From NCBI GenBank assembly GCA_018340805.1, contig JACMZG010001863.1, forward strand, positions 26,774,526-26,838,525: a stretch of DNA of 64,000 nucleotides. The letters are read 5' to 3'. Numbering within the stretch: the first letter of the stretch is position 1; the number at the start of each line of letters is the position of its first letter. The position numbers and the translations under genes were made by a program. Below, one piece after another: positions 12,431-26,540 of this stretch. The notes beneath the pieces are model-generated. The model ran no database searches. It was not told where the DNA came from and saw nothing but the letters and a program-made list of their open reading frames with translations. The DNA comes from Microvelia longipes (taxonomy: Eukaryota; Arthropoda; Insecta; Hemiptera; Veliidae).

Positions 12431-12749
12431 TTCTATAATGACAAACAGATAAAATAGACTAAGACTACACTGATGAGCAGGTCAAAATGATTAAATATCA
12501 TAATAAGATAAAGAAAGTAAATCAAATATAGAATAAAGGCAAACTAAATTTAAGATAAACACAGGGTTAGTACAAGTATATTATTTAAGTGTTTTGTTTT
12601 TATTTCATTTAATATATTGTTTATTGTGTATTATTTATTTGTTATTTATTTATTTATATTAATTATATTATGCATTAATAAGTGCGTAATTTGTTGTGCG
12701 TCTTGTTCAATTTGTTAAAAATGAGAAAACTATTTGTGACTATTTTTCT

Positions 12750-12880
12750 TGCCTGAGGACGAGCGAAGCTATTCCTAAGATATACTTATTTGATATTAGG
12801 CGTTTTTTATATTTTAAGGATGACATGAGTTAACCCGATAAAGCAAGTTCCGCGATACCTCGTGTCAGATTTTTTTAATT
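12750..12880 (+). mobile_element. 5S-derived repeat, degenerate tail
   Basis: CTGAGGACGAGCGAAGC is followed by a diverged second unit, GCGATACCTCGTGTC and a T-run. Confidence 0.5.
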
Positions 12881-13555
12881 TTATTTTTATCTGGTTTGTA
12901 GTTATTAGTAACCCTTATTTTTGAATTACGTAATAAGATTCAATCAGTTTTTAACAGCTCTACATTCTAACACTTTTCCACTCGATTTCCTTTCATCACA
13001 CCACCTACATGTACTTCGTAAAAAAATAATTATTTTATTTACACATTATGCTTCGGTGTCTGATCAAATTAAAGCCAAACATTGAAGGTTTTATAGCCTG
13101 AAATGTCTTCCCTATTGAAAGCGTGACTGATACCTTATATATTATCCTTCAATCTTTCCATTTATTTTTTACTTTGATTTTAACACTGGATTATTATTAC
13201 AAGAACTGATATAATTCTTAACAGTGTTGTTTATTTTTTCTCACATTATTTGGCGATTTTTTAAAATGTTTATGTAATAGATAGTGTCGGTTTAATAATT
13301 TGATAATATTTAATTATTTTAAGTTACGTGGTTTTTTATGTTAGATACATATCATGATGTTTAATAAAAAAATGACACACTAAAATTAAAAACAATTAAT
13401 ATATTGTCAACCACAATAGTATAAAAAATCATAACTGACCGGTTTCGACTTTACGTCATCATTAGAGCTGTTTATAGACTGAGTATTTTGAAAGCAAGTA
13501 GGTGGAGGGAGAAGAGAATTGTTTTTTTATTAAGAATCATGGTAAATTTACCACA

Positions 13556-13759
13556 TTAATTCATTAAATTTTTACCATAATTTTCCGTCAAAACAACTAA
13601 TGATTCGGATACGTATGTCATTTTATGATAAAGATTTGAAATTTTATCAAAATTAATTTTAGGTCTAATTGTGCTAGCCACAATCAAAGTTTCTATGACG
13701 TCATTAACCTTTATTAATGACTTAGCAAATATTTCAAAAATTCCCAAGTTCCATTTCAT
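13556..13759 (-). other. Short AT-rich open frame of uncertain status
   Basis: 67 codons from an ATG (MKWNLGIFEIFAKSLIKVND) form a plausibly helical peptide, but it lacks splice sites and known motifs. A GACCGGTTTCGACTTTACGT word at 13437, common in insect repeats, lies nearby, so a TE origin is possible. Confidence 0.15.
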
Positions 13760-14515
13760 TATTAGCTTTAATTCAATTTACCCTGTACACATTTTAATTT
13801 TTTTTATTCCTATCATTTGGTCCCTTTACGTCTTAATCGAACATTACAAAAATCAATGTAAAAATGTAATCAATTAATTTCTAAATGACACTGCAAAGTA
13901 CATTCAATGATTGTTCTAACTACAAAAAATATGATAAATGATAATACGTTTTCTTCTAATACATATTTGCGAAATAAACATAGTAAATGTTTTAACACCA
14001 AATCAGTATATTCTTCCCTGTTAAGTTAAAAACCATCATTAAAACTGTAAGCACATGAAAATCTGTTGACGCTCAAAAATATATTCTTCAAGTTTCTGTT
14101 ATATAAACTTATGTATTAAATCTTTACTAATTAAAATGATTTAACAGGACATACATTTTTTGTTACGTGTTTGTAGTGTTTTGTACTTTATCTGTTACAT
14201 TTTCAATAATGCTTAATTCTCCCTTTATGTTAGGTCAAACGATTTTCCAGAAGATTGTCCTAACTTTTCTAAAACCATGTACCTATAGAGAAAATACTTC
14301 CGTTACAATAAGTAAAGTCATGCCACCATTTTTGCAAGATTATTATTAGTGGTAACTAATAATCGCTGCCTCTTTTAATAAAATGATGGCATATCATTAT
14401 ACTTGATTTGAATTTATAGTTTTTTATGTCAAATAAAACGGATTGTGATTCCTTATGTTCAATTCTCTATTTGTCATTAATTTTCATAACTCCTCTGTTT
14501 TAGTGTTGTAGTTTT

Positions 14516-14635
<120 letters not shown>

Positions 14636-15615
14636 TTTAATTCTTTACCATACAAAATAAAACGCTCCTTAGTCAATTCAAGACAAAGTATAAATGTTTA
14701 GGTTTACACTTATCATATTTATTAAATACGTATTTTATTTAGCTCATTTTTTAACTTGTTTGTTTTATTAACAATTGTGTTGCAATTCTATTTTCACTAT
14801 TCTGTATTGAGAAAACTTTTCTGGCTAATGTTAAAACATTTGAAATCATTTTTAAAATAGTCAAAGGCTTTTTAAATTTGTAAGCACACTCAATTTTAAA
14901 ATGAAGTTAACCTTATTTTATCACAAAAGAAAAAGATCTTGAGTCATACTCATAGTCTGTTACCTTTCATCATAGTAGATTCCTTGCTATTACCAAATTA
15001 AACTTTTTTTTACCATTTTGTTAATTATTAAGCATACTAATGATTTAGGTTTTTATCTGATTACTTAATGAAGTGTTAGCGCCTTTGATAACCATTCAGA
15101 TATTCTGTACTTTGTATCTTAAAGAATAGATCTTGATTTTTATCTTTTATTTTATAAAAATCTTTTATTACTTAATTAAGTTTCTTGTTTTATTATTATT
15201 CTTATAAATTTTTCTTTTGTCCGTTTAATGGTTCTTTTATTATTATTATTAAGACCTTACAGTTATTTGGGAAAAGTTAATTATGTATTTATAATTAAGT
15301 TATATAAGTAAATAATTCTTTAAAAAATACATTTCATGACATCTGATTAGTATGATATGGTTTTGACACAAATAATAATTTTTACAAATGATAAGTGAAG
15401 AAATAACTCGAGTCGATTGTTACTTGATCTTAGTATAACTAGGCTGGTTTCAGCTAAACACCAATACAAAGAGTGAGGCTGGAGAAAGTACTTTATAAAT
15501 TAGATTATCAGAAGTAATATAATATGATTACTTTTTTATTTTATTTTTATAATTAAAAAACCTTAAAATGTTTGATATTTATATTGTAAACTATATTAAA
15601 AATATGTGTGTATGA

Positions 15616-15623
<8 letters not shown>

Positions 15624-15668
<45 letters not shown>

Positions 15669-15682
15669 AACACCACACACAC

Positions 15683-15737
<55 letters not shown>
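15624..15737. repeat. Compound (CATA)n(CA)n(TA)n microsatellite
   Basis: Short CATA repeats, then CA, a brief interruption, then TA. Confidence 0.95.
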
Positions 15738-15738
<1 letters not shown>

Positions 15739-16696
15739 TTAGCAATAAATAAATATATTGCATATCGTATAAACGTAAATAGGTAGGGAATGATTCACGG
15801 ATATTTAGAAATAAGGCATAATGAATATTTAGAAATAAAATTAAACAGCATAATGAATAGTCTATGATTTTATAATAAAAGACATTGTTTTATAATAAGG
15901 TAGTAGGATAAATAAATAATGAAATTAAAGTTTTTCCTGGTAACATTATAGGATATCAGCAATAGAACAACAGCTAAAAGCTGATATAAATTTATATAAT
16001 ATAATAAATATTAAGCCTTTAAAATGTAATATTATTATCTTGTAATTAATGGTGATATATAAATGAACATTACAGGATATTAGAATTGTTAAGTATTAGG
16101 GTTAATTTAATTAATTAACTAGATAATTACAATTAAAATTTAATTATTATTCATGTATTTTAATTTACTTTCTACATGAATTCTAAACATAAAATAGTCT
16201 AAAGCTTAGAGTTATGAAATATAAAATTGTGTTATCAAATTAAAACTACCTACGACCGCTCCTTCGTCTGTTAAGTTGCGTGCTTTTATCTTGATCTACT
16301 GGATACAATATCTAACCGCTGCAGTTTTCTATGCAGTTCACGATTTGATCTAAATTTTTTATTACGAAAACTTACTATGAGCTTTATAACACCTTGACAT
16401 TTGTACGCACAAGGTCAATTCTTACGAGAAAAAATTTAGCCAATAAGTTGTAATTGAACTTCTTGTATGGAAACATTTATCTTTAATGCAATAAAAAATT
16501 AGCTACTGTATCTATATATACCTGACTTGATTCTTAAAATTTAATTATATAATTTATCATTTCTTTAGTTTATCTTCTTTTTTGTTTAAAGCTACATATT
16601 TATTCCTACAATGCATAATTTTAGATTACATTTATTGTATTTATTAGATTTGTATTTATTGGTTGACATGTTTATAAAATAAGTGAAAAAATTAGA

Positions 16697-16790
16697 TTCG
16701 GGGTACCTCGGAACATTTCCTCATCAAATCAGATTCGAAAAGCTCATCCTTACTTCTTCGCACTTGTTTCGTTTGCCCTAAGAATATATT
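16697..16790 (-). mobile_element. 5S-derived repeat, tail fragment
   Basis: The GGGGTACCTCGGAAC end and degenerate hairpins, immediately before a longer copy in the same orientation. Confidence 0.65.
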
Positions 16791-16830
16791 AATTGTAAAA
16801 TTTAGTACTGCAGCAACTTAAGTTAAAATA

Positions 16831-17375
16831 TCGGGTACGGAGTACCTCGGAACTTCCTCACCACATCAGATTGTAATAACATCAGTTTTATTCCCAGCGG
16901 TCACCAATCCAGGCACTGACCACGCTCGATGTTGCTTAACTTTTATGATCCTATAAAAACAGTATATATATTTGCCGTATTGAAATGAAACAGTATACTT
17001 ATGCTTAACTTTAATTGGATAATTTTCGGGTTTTAATTTGTTAAAAAACATAAGTTTAAGTGATTGAAAAAAATTGAACTAATGCTAATTACCAGATTAA
17101 ACTCGGTGCATTTATTAGTATTGTATATGGCTACATGCGTGCAAAATCTCAAATAGTCATTATTGCGAGTTAATGAAGTCATACAAATATTTGCCGGATA
17201 GAAAAACTAGACCTTAAGATTGATGTTTGTACTAAGTTTCAACTCTCTAGCAAAAATGGTCTGGGAGATACAATGACAACAGACATACACACTCAGCCAC
17301 ACATACAGACAGACAACTTTGTAAAAACCTCGTAAGCTTTGTAAAAGAAGCTCTTAAAAACGGAGAATTCAGGTG
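16831..17375 (-). mobile_element. 5S-derived repeat, long copy lacking the hairpins
   Basis: This copy has the terminal GGTAC hairpin and the 5S-like core (GGTCACCAATCCAGGCACTG on the plus strand, 16905 onward). The upstream arm extends through TAATGCTAATTACC-type sequence to an ACACAGACAGACAACTTTG segment. The paired GA hairpins are deleted. Confidence 0.8.
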
Positions 17376-19206
17376 AATTCGCAGTTTCAAAATTTTGTTT
17401 TTCAAGCAAGTTTCCCTATACACCTATAACATTTTTTGATACTTTATATTGAGTAGTACAACAATCATTATTGCAAGTATTAGGGTTAGTATTGTTTCGT
17501 TGCTTGAAGAGGCTGGAGAATTACAACAATCCAGTCTTTGCACTCTAAAGGCAAATAATGGGGAGGCTTTTTTATGAAAAAATAGGAAGGAGTTGGGTCA
17601 ATAAAAAAAGGTAATTTTGACCATTCTCCAGGGGAGGAATCGGGCATTCCCCAGAAATATACCACCCGCGTAGTCCTTTGATTTTAAGGAAACAATTCTT
17701 TGACTTATACTTCTACTCTTAATATCACCATTACTATTGACCTATATTGACATAATTACTACTATTACACTTACAAGTCACAGTCCCAAAATAGGTTCGG
17801 CAATACTATGATTTAAAATTAAATTTTATAAAACAAATCATTATTGTGATGAGAATACGCTAAAATTAGTTTTAGCTCGCAAAATCGAGTTTTCTAACGA
17901 ACTACTCTAATGCTCTTTTGGGTTTTATTGAATAATTTAAGTCGCACGGCTGAAGATTTGTAATGTTTGAAGCAATTTTAAGGGAAAATTTCCGCGTGGT
18001 AATAAGAACAAAAATAAATTTTAAACAAGTTTCTACTTGAAAACCGCTTTTAAACACACCAGAAATCATAAAAAGGTTAATAACATTTGCTAAATCTAAC
18101 CAACAGAAATATTTTACTAAAGAAATTAATTTAAGTATTTCCTTAATTACTAAAGATTAAGAATTACAAAAATCTTTAGAAATATTCTTTGAAGTTCAAG
18201 GAACTTATAGTTATAATATAATATTCTTAGTTTTAATGGTTATATTTTGTGAACAGAAATCAAGATAAGTTTTAAGGAAAAGTTTTTTTACTCGGTTTTG
18301 TTAGAGATGAGATTTTATAGTTTGTATGTTTAGTCAACATTTTTAAATATTTGACTTAAGCGATACTTTAACTTATATTTTCCCTTATTAAGTATATATT
18401 TTTAGCTTAATTAAAGCCCTAATACATAAAGGCTAAAGCATTTCTAGATTTTCAAATAATTGATTCTATTTTATAATCCTCAAGGAACAGTCAATAAGAA
18501 TGTTTTGTTCATAAATAAAAAAATAAATAAAGTTTAATTTTATTTTATTTGCCTTCGACAGTAAGTATATGGAGAAAGTATTATTCTTATACAATTTAAG
18601 TATTTATTTCTCAGATGCTATCTATTGACACCTTTTATTCAATAAACACTTTTTTTAACTTCAACTAATTCATTGATTTTCACAAAAACTCAAAAAAGAC
18701 ATTGAAGTCAACCAAAAAAGTTTATTGGAACGAGTTAGAAATTTGTTGGTTCCGCTTGGTTAGCCTTTTAAAAGCTAACATCCGACCTCGATTATAAGTC
18801 AAATCATTTGAGGGTAAACAATCAAGAAAACGTTGATTTTTACGACTGATTTCGTCAAATCAAAGTAGGACTTTTTCTTTTTGTTTTTTGCGTAATAACG
18901 GATAAGAAAACTAGGATGAGGTAGTAGAAACCTGATATTCAATGATCCTTAAAAATATTGGTTTGGGGTTTTCATTTTTCGCTTTTTTATGGAGTAACTA
19001 ATATTTATCTTACTAACACATATTTTCTTTTCTTAATTACTTTGCTACAGTCCAGGGGAAAACTGTGAAATCAAATATAATTACTTATTTCGTTAAACAT
19101 TACTCTAGCAACAGAACGCAAACTTTAAATATGATAAGTTAGTTTTTTATAGTTGTTTTGTTTTAGTTTTATATTTCTTTAGGTTAGATTTGCAAATGTA
19201 CACATA

Positions 19207-19531
<325 letters not shown>

Positions 19532-19579
19532 CCACCTCACTCCCGCCCTCTCCGTCATGATGTTTTTCAATTTATGAGT

Positions 19580-19675
19580 AAATATGATGTTAGGAATCTA
19601 GCGGTATAAGAATGAGCTCTGCAAATCCAATAAGGTGAGGAAAGTTTCGGGGTACCCTGCACCCGATTTTAATTT
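19580..19675 (+). mobile_element. 5S-derived repeat, degenerate tail
   Basis: GAATGAGCTCTGCAAATCC and GGTGAGGAAAGTTTCGGGG resemble the distal part of the element. Confidence 0.5.
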
Positions 19676-21159
19676 AATTATACGACAAAAAATATTATTG
19701 TTAATAATAATAACAGGGTAAGCGAATAGATAACGTTTGTAGGAGAACAATTTAATACAATCCTGTTTTATAAATATTTACTGCTAAATTAATTGCATAA
19801 TAGGAAGTTTTTTTATCTAAGTAATACAATATTTAACAGATTCTGTGGTCAGAGCACACTTGGTTACCTTTAACTTAAGCCCTGATTAAGCTAGATTATT
19901 CTATTTAAAAGTGAAAGCAGTGTGGTTACATAGAGTTCCTGATAATTTTATTTTTAAAGTATTGACAACCAGTTGATGAGTAAAGAGACCAAGTACAAGT
20001 ACGGAAGCCATTCAAATTCGTATAATATTCTTGCTCTATTAAAGGCAGGTCCAATTTTACACTTTAAACATTTTTTTTTTGAAAACTATTTAATACTCAA
20101 GGAATTTAAAAAAATAATAAATTAATTTTTAATAAATACTTAAATCTCTGAATTAATTTAAAAGTAATTATAATAATATTAATACCTTTATCTAGACTAA
20201 TAAATCCATAATGATCATAGTATTTAGGCCAGATTAGTATTTTATACTGGATAAAGTTAATATGCGGACAGTGCGCGTAGGCTAACGCCTCTGTATCCGG
20301 ATTAGTCACTTTTTAATGGAATTTTCCGCCTTCCGGTCATATCTAATTTCTTCATCGTTTCTAATACTTTTTAAGAAGATTAAATATGAAGAATTTTAAA
20401 GGATTATTAGTGATAAAGAGGACACTGAACTAAATTTTCGTCTTCCAATTTGTTTTATGTTCTTTATTACTGAAAGTGTCACTCATATGGACATACTTTT
20501 ATTTGATGTAATTGTTTGGTCAATTATTGTTATTTTAATAGAAATACTCACCAGCAGAACAGATTCCAAGAGTAGCACATGACTGGTCACTTTGACCATT
20601 TCTTGTTCAATACAGGACACATTTATTATTTCCATTCAAAACTAATATCAATATGTGGTTAAAGTTATTAAGTTTTTTATATAGTTTAAAAAAATCGAGA
20701 AAAGGTCAAACGTTTTAAATATTTTGACTTGTCTCATTACAGGTTATTCCTCTTAGTTCTCTAACTTACCTATTTAAAAAAATCAAGGACAAATTTTATT
20801 TTAAAACAAAAGACTTTTTTTTAATTTTTTAAAATGAACTATTCTTTTTTCGAATGCTGAATTTTAAGATATTTCCTGTAATTACCTTGAAGGAGAAAAA
20901 ATCAAGTGTAAATATTGAGAAAAATAGGAAATCTATATTTTCGTGAATTTTCAAATAATATTATGCTATACATAATGTTAATGTCGTTATATGTTAATGT
21001 TATTACACCTCTAAATGTTTATAAAATGGTACTTGTATTAATATTTTTCAGTGTGGATTTTTGGATAAATCTATCTGTTTTATATGTAATATTTACTGTT
21101 TTGCACACGAACCATACTGTGTTGACCATTTCAGCGAATATCAAAAGGAAAAATGAGCT

Positions 21160-21840
21160 TATGACGTTGGGGTCAAAAAGGAGGGAAGTGGTATCTTAAA
21201 GGAGGGGAGTCAGAGAGACTGCCATAATTACCGAACAATTGGCATAATTCAACCATGCTGGTTCAGTGCTATTCAGATATCGAAATTTTGAAAGGATAGT
21301 AATAGATTTTGATAGCATGGCAAAAAAATAAGATTTTTTTTTCTTCCTGCGATTTTTTCTATCGCCAATGGATCAGAAGTTATTCGAGGTTGGATTATGC
21401 CCATGTTTTGGTTCAAGGCTCTCCAGAGGCCAAACTATAAACAAAAGATAGGGTCAAAAAAATTCTAGGAGGAAAAATTCTAGTCATAGAATTGAAATCT
21501 ACAGTTTCCTATCTACTTTTCTGTTATTTCACTTCGTCCAACAGGAGCTTATTCCTTATTGGAAATAAAGCTTCGTGCGCATCTGCGCATTAATGCACCC
21601 TTACGGCCGTTAAAGGTCTGCTCTAGCGCTCGAGATATTTGATGGTTCCAACCTAGCTGGTACCCTGTATAGAGATGATAAATGCTTTATTTTGTTTTTA
21701 TTATGTATGTATTGTTTATTTATTTTTTATAAAAAAAAATCAAGTTTGTTATGTAACTTATTATTTTATATTAATTTACTATGTTTCAATAAACACACTG
21801 TCGTAAAATGTCAATATGTATGTATCCTTTATTCAATAAG
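21160..21840 (+). pseudogene. Decayed second LINE (reverse transcriptase remnant and 3'UTR)
   Basis: Broken frames near 21215-21300 resemble the RT entry box (CHNYRTIGII, usually NYRPISI). Further on, RLDYAHVLVQGSPEAK near 21390-21440 resembles the thumb-side SRLDYaSVlW box. These are followed by an AT-rich 3'UTR with AATAAA at about 21790. Stops and frameshifts abound, and the middle of the RT is missing. It may be a Jockey- or CR1-like element unrelated to the 2.3-8.0 kb family. The call rests on two short motif resemblances. Confidence 0.35.
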
Positions 21841-22619
21841 TATAATTTAAGATTGAAAAGATATAAATTGAACAAGTAAAAATCAATAATCATAATTTAC
21901 AATTTTATGAGATGGTTATTATTTACCATAATCATAAGATGGTTTATTCAAATCACAATACTTACTTACCAGTCATGTTACATTTCTAGTAATTCTTGTT
22001 CTTGAATAAATTCCAAAAAATATTTATAAAGTTTATTTTTTTAGTCATGTATAATGCGTTGAAGTTTCAACTTCATTGTTTTATCATTTTTAGTTGTTGA
22101 GTTTCTTTTTGGACCATCTTAAGTGGCGCTGAAACTAGTCTCATTCGGGTTATAGCTTGTCATCTTTCTGTAAATGTTTAATTATTTTATGTTCACAATG
22201 GAATTTAAGAAAAGCCCAATGCTGATATATGCTGGATCAGATTTTTAAAAATCTTCTTTTAAGCATTCTTTTATTTTTGGATAATATCTTCTTCATATGA
22301 TACATAATAATAAATAATGAACCTATTAAGTCACAACCAAGTTAAATTAATAACTCTATGGAGGAAGTCTAGCGAGTCGTTGTTCCTCTTCTTATTTGGC
22401 CTAAGACATTTTGGCCTGTTGCTATTAGGGAAATATTAGGCCAAGTGCATTAGAAAATAGAACTTTTAAGAAGATCCAACCAGTTCCAATTATCTCGATT
22501 CTAATTCATTAAAGTTGGAATTCAATTTAATCAAAAGAAACTTCCAGAATTCAAGATTATTTCAGTATTATTTTGTATTAAAACAGCTATTTCAGGTTTT
22601 TTTAATTTCGTGGGTTTTA

Positions 22620-22850
22620 TAGAGTTAGTAGGATGGCCGGACGTTGTTTCCTTTTGACAACGGTAGTTTTTTAAGATACCTGTTGGCTAAAGTATTGCAG
22701 CGGCTTTGGGTCAGACCAGTCAAGTCGGATGAGAAGCTTCGCATACATTTTCGTTCGGATCTTGTCAGCAAACCTGGCCCCATCAACACCACAAACTTAT
22801 TCCTAACAAGCATCAACATCTTCCTGACAACTCTTTTTCTTTAATGAACG
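22620..22850 (+). other. GC-elevated island with opposing open frames
   Basis: Both strands are open for about 65 codons. The plus frame reads LAKVLQRLWVRPVKSDEKLR. No start context, splice sites or known motif decide between an exon, a TE remnant and chance. Confidence 0.2.
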
Positions 22851-23289
22851 TCTTTTTAACACCTTACTACAATAAATTGGTTTAACATAACATAAAGACA
22901 TTTTAATAACTGTAAAAATCTAACTTAAAATAACCTAATTTATCATAGTATTCTAAAATGTTAGACAAATTTGAATATAAACTACTAAATTAAATATGGC
23001 GTTGAAGCTATTTCAAATTAAGATGTTTTGTATTTTGTACATTGTTTACTGTATAAGTCCATGTATGTCTATTTGAAGAATTTAATTTAAAAATTAATTG
23101 TACTACTTAGAAATAATTAGAAACACTTTTGTTATTTTTGTTATGATTGATTTGATCTTCTGAAGACAAACGCTATTCGATTGCTTTGATCATTTGATAA
23201 TGAAGGTTATCAGAATTATATTGTTACTTTTATCTTATAGATAAAAGAAACAATTATTATCTTATGAATGTTATTAGATTTTTTTTTAC

Positions 23290-23470
23290 ACTCTATCGAT
23301 GAATTTTATTGGAATTATTTAATCGCATTGATCTTCTGTCGAAGAATGTTATTGAAATTATTTAATTGCATTGATCTTCTGTCGAAGAATGTTATTGGAA
23401 TTATTTAATCGCATTGATCTTCTGTCGAATGTTATTGGAATAATTTGATCGTTTTAATCTTCTAGTTTCA
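23290..23470. repeat. 43-bp tandem repeat
   Basis: Four copies of a unit containing TTATTGGAATTATTTAATCG and CATTGATCTTCTGTCGAAGA. The outer copies are diverged. Confidence 0.9.
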
Positions 23471-24806
23471 GATGAAGAATATAAGTGTGTTAACATCCAC
23501 TTGTTTAAAATCACCCGCTAGATATCTAGAGGTCGTCATATTAAACACAATAAAGCATTAATTTCAAGAATATAGTTAGCTTGAGCTTGATTTTATTCAA
23601 TCAGAATTAAATCAGATCTGCAATCAAACCTGATTGAACAGGTTTGAACGGGAAAATTAAAATGAAAGGAATAATGAAAAGTAAACTATTCCATTTTAAA
23701 ATAGCCTTTGCCACAATCTTGGAATATGCGTTTTATTGTGTTTGAGCTCTTATAGTACAGAAGCGGGATTATAAAAAAAATTTAAACGCAATAGTCATTA
23801 GGTTATAATTAATCGTGTTAAAAACAATATTGCCGTAACAAAATCATATAGCTGATTCCCATATAGTCATCGCTAAACAACTTAAATCTCAATATTGAGA
23901 TGAATTCAAAAGAATACATCTAAAACAAGAATCAATTTCTGGTTCCTCACATAACAAATGTAAGTAGGCTACTTGGGATAGTTAAGAACATACCATTCTA
24001 ATTACCGAGTTAAATTTAAAATGTAGAATAGAAAAATTATCTAAATATAATGTAACAATAGAAAAGAATCCATGGTCATTAAAACTAATGACGAGGTAAA
24101 ACTACACAAATTATAAAAACTTGAAAATTGTGTCAATTTTCTTCTAACTTAAAAATAAGGTTTTAATTATGATGTACTACATTTCTGTTTACTTTTAAAT
24201 TAATATGACAAATTCATTATATGCTGTAATTAACTGAAGAAAATAGTATTATCTGGTTCAGTGTCTCATGAAAGAAAAACAAGTCACACTAAGAAAACCC
24301 ATACGTCAAAAAAACTAACTGTGCGTCTAAGAAAAACATGGTCGCTCTATTTCACTGAATTATAACTGAATCTTTCTTTAGTTATTTTTTGAGGAAGTCT
24401 TTGAAAACAATGACCTGGATGGCAATGTGAAGACCTAGGAAGAAGAAGAAAAATTATATTATTTATTATAGCGGTATTTATATGAGTAATAAGAGGTCTC
24501 TCACTCGTATGACTCGGTGCATAAGTAATGTAATTATATCATATTCTATGGATTCTATTATTGAATGCAATTTATATTAAATACATTTAATAGGTGTGCA
24601 AAAATATTCTCTGAGAAATTTCTTATTTTCTTATTTGAGAATTTTGTGTAATCTCAATGAGTACAATTACCTATCATAACTTTTGAAAAAATATCCTTAA
24701 ATTATTAACAGAATAGACTTTTGCGTGTATAAAACGTGCCTTGCATTTACCTGCTGTTTTTCAGACTTTCTTTGTAATTTTAAAAGAAAATTAACAATCC
24801 ACACGA

Positions 24807-25002
24807 AACTGTTACCTTAGTAAACTGTTATCGTAGTAACTGTTACCTTAGTAAACTGTTATCGTAGTAACTGTTACCTTAGTAAACTGTTATCGTAGTA
24901 ACTGTTACCTTAGTAAACTGTTATCGTAGTAACTGTTACCTTAGTAAACTATTATCGTAGTAACTGTTACCTTAGTAAACTGTTATCGTAGTAACTGTTA
25001 TC
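24807..25002. repeat. 31-bp tandem repeat with internal half-units
   Basis: About 6.3 near-identical copies. Each 31-bp unit is itself two related halves, AACTGTTACCTTAGTA (16) and AACTGTTATCGTAGT (15), so the array grew from a dimer. Confidence 0.95.
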
Positions 25003-25044
25003 AGAAAGCGTAGATTTTATTAATGACATAATAAATATTTTTAA

Positions 25045-25390
25045 ACATATGCAAGTTAAGTCTGCGTTTCGTATAAGCGTCTTAAATAATACTCTGCCTA
25101 TATTTAGTTACACTAGTTAACTCTACACTTAGTGTAAAATAAAGAGAGTCATACTTCTTTTAGTAATTTCAACTTAATTGCTGCAACTTAAGCAAGTTAG
25201 ATTTACTTTACGTATAAGCGTCATAAACATGATACGTTAAGTGCAAAAGCGCCACATAAAAATGAGGCTTGAGCTATGTCTAGATACACTAGTTAAGTCT
25301 ACGCTTATTGAAAAATAAAAGAGAGTCATACTTCTTAATAATTTCCCCCTAATTGCTGCAACTTAAGCAAGTTAAATCTACATTATGTTT
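25045..25390. repeat. Diverged tandem duplication, 140-175 bp unit
   Basis: Words such as GCAAGTTA, CGTATAAGCGTC, ACACTAGTTAA, AGAGAGTCATACTTCTT and TAATTGCTGCAACTTAAGCA recur in the same order. Confidence 0.8.
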
Positions 25391-25792
25391 ATGGACGTAG
25401 TTTCATAATATTAGAGGACATTTTTTTCATCTTTATACGTCCTGATTCTTTATAGTTAGTGTTTTAAACTATGATAATAGAGTATTTAGATATTAAAGTA
25501 GTGTCTTTGCGGCTTATTATTATTTTACAAAATCGAACTATTTTAAGTAATGATTATGCAGTCCTAGTGAATACTCAATGTGTATAACTTCCCCTTAACA
25601 CGGAATACAAAGGTGTGAGGGACTGCATACTGTATACGCTTCTCTAGACGTTTAGAGAATAAATTAAACAAATATGTTTCATGTGAGAAAAAGTGTTTCA
25701 AACATTTTTCATCTAACTGCTATTTATTTATTTTTGGGTGCGTGTATTAAACATGTATAAAAAATATTCATATATTTCAAACTTTCAACACA

Positions 25793-25816
25793 CACACACA
25801 TACATAATATATATAT

Positions 25817-25878
<62 letters not shown>

Positions 25879-25888
25879 TATATATATT
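25793..25888. repeat. (CA)n/(AT)n microsatellite
   Basis: A short ACACAC run, then about 80 bp of AT. Confidence 0.95.
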
Positions 25889-26160
25889 TGTTTTCTCGCG
25901 ATGATATTTTCGAACGCTTTTTCGGATCGAAATAAAACTTCAACTTAGAACAAAAATCAATCAATCATATATTTAGGACGCCATTAACCCACTTATGACC
26001 AAAAAATCGCTAAAAACGCAATCTTATTGGAAAAGTTAATATGCATGTACTGATATAAGAAATCGAAATGGGGAAGTAAAAAAAATATCAGCATTGGTAA
26101 GATTTTATCGTTTCACATATATTATTTTATGTAATCAAAATTCCCTAATATTGTGGCAGT

Positions 26161-26340
26161 ATGCCACTTACCAAGACTAGTAATTCGACAATCTCATACA
26201 GGACAACAGCAATGTGGCCTCGAAGTGACCATAGGAAGCGTGGGACCGCGAATTGGCTCTTAGCGCCAGGGTCGCCTCTCTGCCAAGAGGCCAAAGGTCT
26301 CTTGTTAAGGATTAGGGAGTGTATTTATTTTGATAAAGTT
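26161..26340 (+). other. GC-elevated segment upstream of the LINE stub
   Basis: An open frame reads from an ATG at 26161 (KTSNSTISYRTTAMWPRSD) but runs into the inserted stub at 26351. The DNA is GC-richer than its neighbours. It may be an unrelated repeat remnant or a broken exon. I recognise no family. Confidence 0.2.
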
Positions 26341-26350
26341 AAGGTACGTA

Positions 26351-26540
26351 GGAAATTATCCTTAACCCAAATAAACCCCCCACACACCCAAAAAATAACA
26401 AAATTTCATACCAAAATAAATAAATAAAATAAAATAAAAATAAAAGGCACAAATCACCCCAAATCAATAAATAAAATATGGCTCCGGTTTACACAAATAA
26501 ATATCGTATACTTTTGCCAATAAAGATTTTCTTTAAAAAA
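26351..26540 (+). mobile_element. Heavily 5'-truncated retrotransposon stub, copy 3
   Basis: Only the last 190 bp of the 3'UTR remain, matching copy 2 from about 32910 (ATTATCCTT.ACCCAA onward) to an A-tail after CCAATAAAG. It is flanked by a perfect 10-bp duplication, AAGGTACGTA, at 26341-26350 and 26541-26550. Confidence 0.88.

Larger units (their letters stand above)
21850..24800. other. AT-rich DNA, no gene seen
   Basis: It holds only the 22.6 kb island and the 43-bp repeats. Confidence 0.45.
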
